From the NCBI GenBank assembly GCA_964613945.1, contig CAZTJC010000007.1, positions 62,001 through 126,000 on the forward strand: DNA of 64,000 nucleotides, written 5' to 3'. The notes under the pieces are model-generated. The model made no database searches, was not told the origin of the DNA, and saw only the letters and a program-made list of their open reading frames with translations. Numbering within the stretch: the stretch's first letter is position 1; each line of letters begins with the position of its first letter. The position numbers and the translations under genes were made by a program. Positions 62,688-64,000 of this stretch are shown here, one piece after another. The stretch is from JAVVHH01 sp964613945. GTDB taxonomy: Bacteria > Pseudomonadota > Alphaproteobacteria > Acetobacterales > Acetobacteraceae.

Positions 62688-64000
62688 GCACGATGGAGCC
62701 GGCCATCGTGGCGCCCGAGAAACTGGCGGTGATCCCGGCGGCGCGCTGGTGGCGCGGGCTGCCGACCGCGGCGGCCGGGCTGGTGGTGGCGGTGCTGGTT
62801 GCGGCGGTTGCGCCGGGGCACGGCTACACGCTGAACATCATCATGCAGGCGGCGACCTACGCCATCGGCGTCGCCGGGCTGGTGGTCGTGCTCGGCTATT
62901 GCGGACAGATCTCGCTGGCGCAGGCCGGGTTCCTCGGCATCGGCGCCTACGTACAGGCGATCCTGACGGTACATGCGGGCGTGCCGTTCCTGATCGGGAC
63001 TGTTGCCGCCGTAATCGTGTGCGGCATTTTTGGCCTGTTGCTCGGTTTCGCCAGCCTGCGTCTCGGCGGGCACTACCTGGCCATGGTGACGATCAGTTTC
63101 CAGGTGATCCTGACGCTCGTGATGACCAACTGGATCGGGCTTACCGGCGGGCCGGACGGCGTGTCCGGCATACCCCGTCCGGCGGGGCTCGAGGACGGTC
63201 ATGCGTATCTTGGCCTTTGCCTGGTGCTGCTCGTCGGCGCGGTATTGTTCACCTGGCGTCTCAAGCTGAGCCGGCTCGGGCGCGCCATGCAGGCGGTGCG
63301 TGACAACGAGATTGCGGCAGGCACCTGCGGCATCGACGTGTTCCAGATCAAGGTGGTCGCGTTCGGAATCAGCGCGATGCTGGGCGGCCTCGGCGGGGCG
63401 CTGTTCGCGGGCGCCTTCTCCTATGTCAGCCCCGACCAGTTCACCTTCGACGAAAGCATCGTGATGCTGACGATGGCGTTGCTGGGCGGCGTGCAGAGCC
63501 CGTTCGGCGCCCTGCTCGGCACGTTCACGCTGGTGATCCTGCCGGAGTGGCTCCGCTTCCTCCGCGAGGCCTATCTCGCGATCTACGGCGCGGCGGTGAT
63601 CCTGATCATGATCTTCCTGCCGGAAGGCTTGTGGGGATGGGCGGCCAAGCGGCTCTACCGTCGCGCGCCGGTGGTGGAGGGAAGTCTCCCGCCGCTGCCG
63701 CTGCTGTCCCAGACCGCCGGGCTGGCCGGCGAGAACGCGCTCGAGGTCGACGGGCTCGCCAAGCATTTCGGCGGCCTGAAAGCGCTGGACGGGATCAGTT
63801 TCAATGTCCGGCGCGGCAGCGTGCATGCGCTGATCGGCCCGAACGGATCGGGGAAGACGACCTTCCTCAACGTCATCTCTGGTCTTTACCGGGCCACCTC
63901 CGGCGCGGTGCGGCTCGCGAACGTGCCCATGGGCACGCTGCCGCCGCATCAGCGGACCAAGCGCGGGATGACGCGCACCTATCAGAACATCCGCGTCTTC
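62684..64000 (+). CDS. Fused LivM permease and LivG ATPase (cut by window edge)
   Basis: The frame is open from ATG 62684 to the last base (439 codons). Residues 1-325 form a LivM-like permease (LGYCGQISLAQAGFLGIGAY near 70-89; RDNEIAAGTCGI loop near 206-217; LPEGLWGW near 312), residues about 326-350 a Pro-rich linker, and from 351 a LivG-like ATPase (LEVDGLAKHFGGLKALDGIS, Walker A IGPNGSGKTT near 384-393). The signature and Walker B lie beyond the edge. It is the second LivM-LivG fusion in the window, with low similarity to that at 36593, so fusion may have occurred in an ancestor or twice. Confidence 0.92.
   Translation, partial: MSTMEPAIVAPEKLAVIPAARWWRGLPTAAAGLVVAVLVAAVAPGHGYTLNIIMQAATYAIGVAGLVVVLGYCGQISLAQAGFLGIGAYVQAILTVHAGVPFLIGTVAAVIVCGIFGLLLGFASLRLGGHYLAMVTISFQVILTLVMTNWIGLTGGPDGVSGIPRPAGLEDGHAYLGLCLVLLVGAVLFTWRLKLSRLGRAMQAVRDNEIAAGTCGIDVFQIKVVAFGISAMLGGLGGALFAGAFSYVSPDQFTFDESIVMLTMALLGGVQSPFGALLGTFTLVILPEWLRFLREAYLAIYGAAVILIMIFLPEGLWGWAAKRLYRRAPVVEGSLPPLPLLSQTAGLAGENALEVDGLAKHFGGLKALDGISFNVRRGSVHALIGPNGSGKTTFLNVISGLYRATSGAVRLANVPMGTLPPHQRTKRGMTRTYQNIRVF

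Overview
The window is high-GC, densely coded bacterial DNA. It looks like an environmental alphaproteobacterium, most likely of the Acetobacteraceae. That placement is an inference from gene style (Tat-signal solute-binding proteins, CaiB/BaiF, LigI-type amidohydrolase and creatininase genes, one PEP-CTERM protein) and not from a marker gene. I saw no rRNA, tRNA, CRISPR array, transposase, phage or plasmid gene. Almost everything is catabolism and uptake of small organic acids, amides, amines and N-heterocycles.

Layout. 0-6.4 kb: an edge-truncated LysR gene, then a plus-strand operon with a CitE-type lyase, an AtoE-like carboxylate transporter, a Tat-signal MmgE/PrpD protein, a CaiB/BaiF CoA-transferase and a LigI-type amidohydrolase. 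6.5-13.1 kb: creatininase and RidA-like genes divergent from a NitT/TauT-type ABC operon that also encodes a cytosine-deaminase-like hydrolase and an FAD oxidoreductase. 13.1-19.5 kb: a LysR gene divergent from an alpha/beta-hydrolase-like gene and an RND efflux adaptor and pump, with a 24-bp inverted repeat between them. 19.5-25.4 kb: a GntR-led minus-strand operon (two LigI-type amidohydrolases, an MFS carrier, an isopropylmalate/tartrate-type dehydrogenase) divergent from an enol-lactonase-like hydrolase across a perfect 18-bp palindrome. 25.6-30.7 kb: a LysR, a small secretion-like protein, a PEP-CTERM protein, a tannase-family esterase and a GH1-like glycosidase.

30.8-40.4 kb: one minus-strand operon, LivK-LivH-LivM/LivG fusion-LivF-DUF1028-amidase-family 5 binding protein-serine hydrolase, which reads as amide or peptide-like compound uptake and hydrolysis. 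40.5-48.5 kb: a second minus-strand operon, HisD-like dehydrogenase-flavin monooxygenase-DadA-like oxidase-RidA-PotD/A/B/C-type transporter, divergent from an XRE-cupin regulator. The regulator is followed by a second PotD-like protein and another LigI-type hydrolase. 51.4-56.2 kb: a HTD2/MaoC-type hydratase, CaiB and LivK operon divergent from a thiolase-like gene. 56.2-64 kb: a cysteate-lyase/D-cysteine-desulfhydrase-like enzyme, an Asp/Glu racemase, a family 5 binding protein and an alpha/beta hydrolase, divergent from a second LivK-LivH-LivM/LivG set cut by the window edge.

Themes: eight solute-binding proteins, four of which lack their own permeases; four LigI-type amidohydrolases; two independent LivM-LivG fusions; and very frequent 4-base NTGA start/stop overlaps, some needing TTG or perhaps CTG starts. 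Substrates are not identifiable from sequence alone. No defence or mobile system was found.
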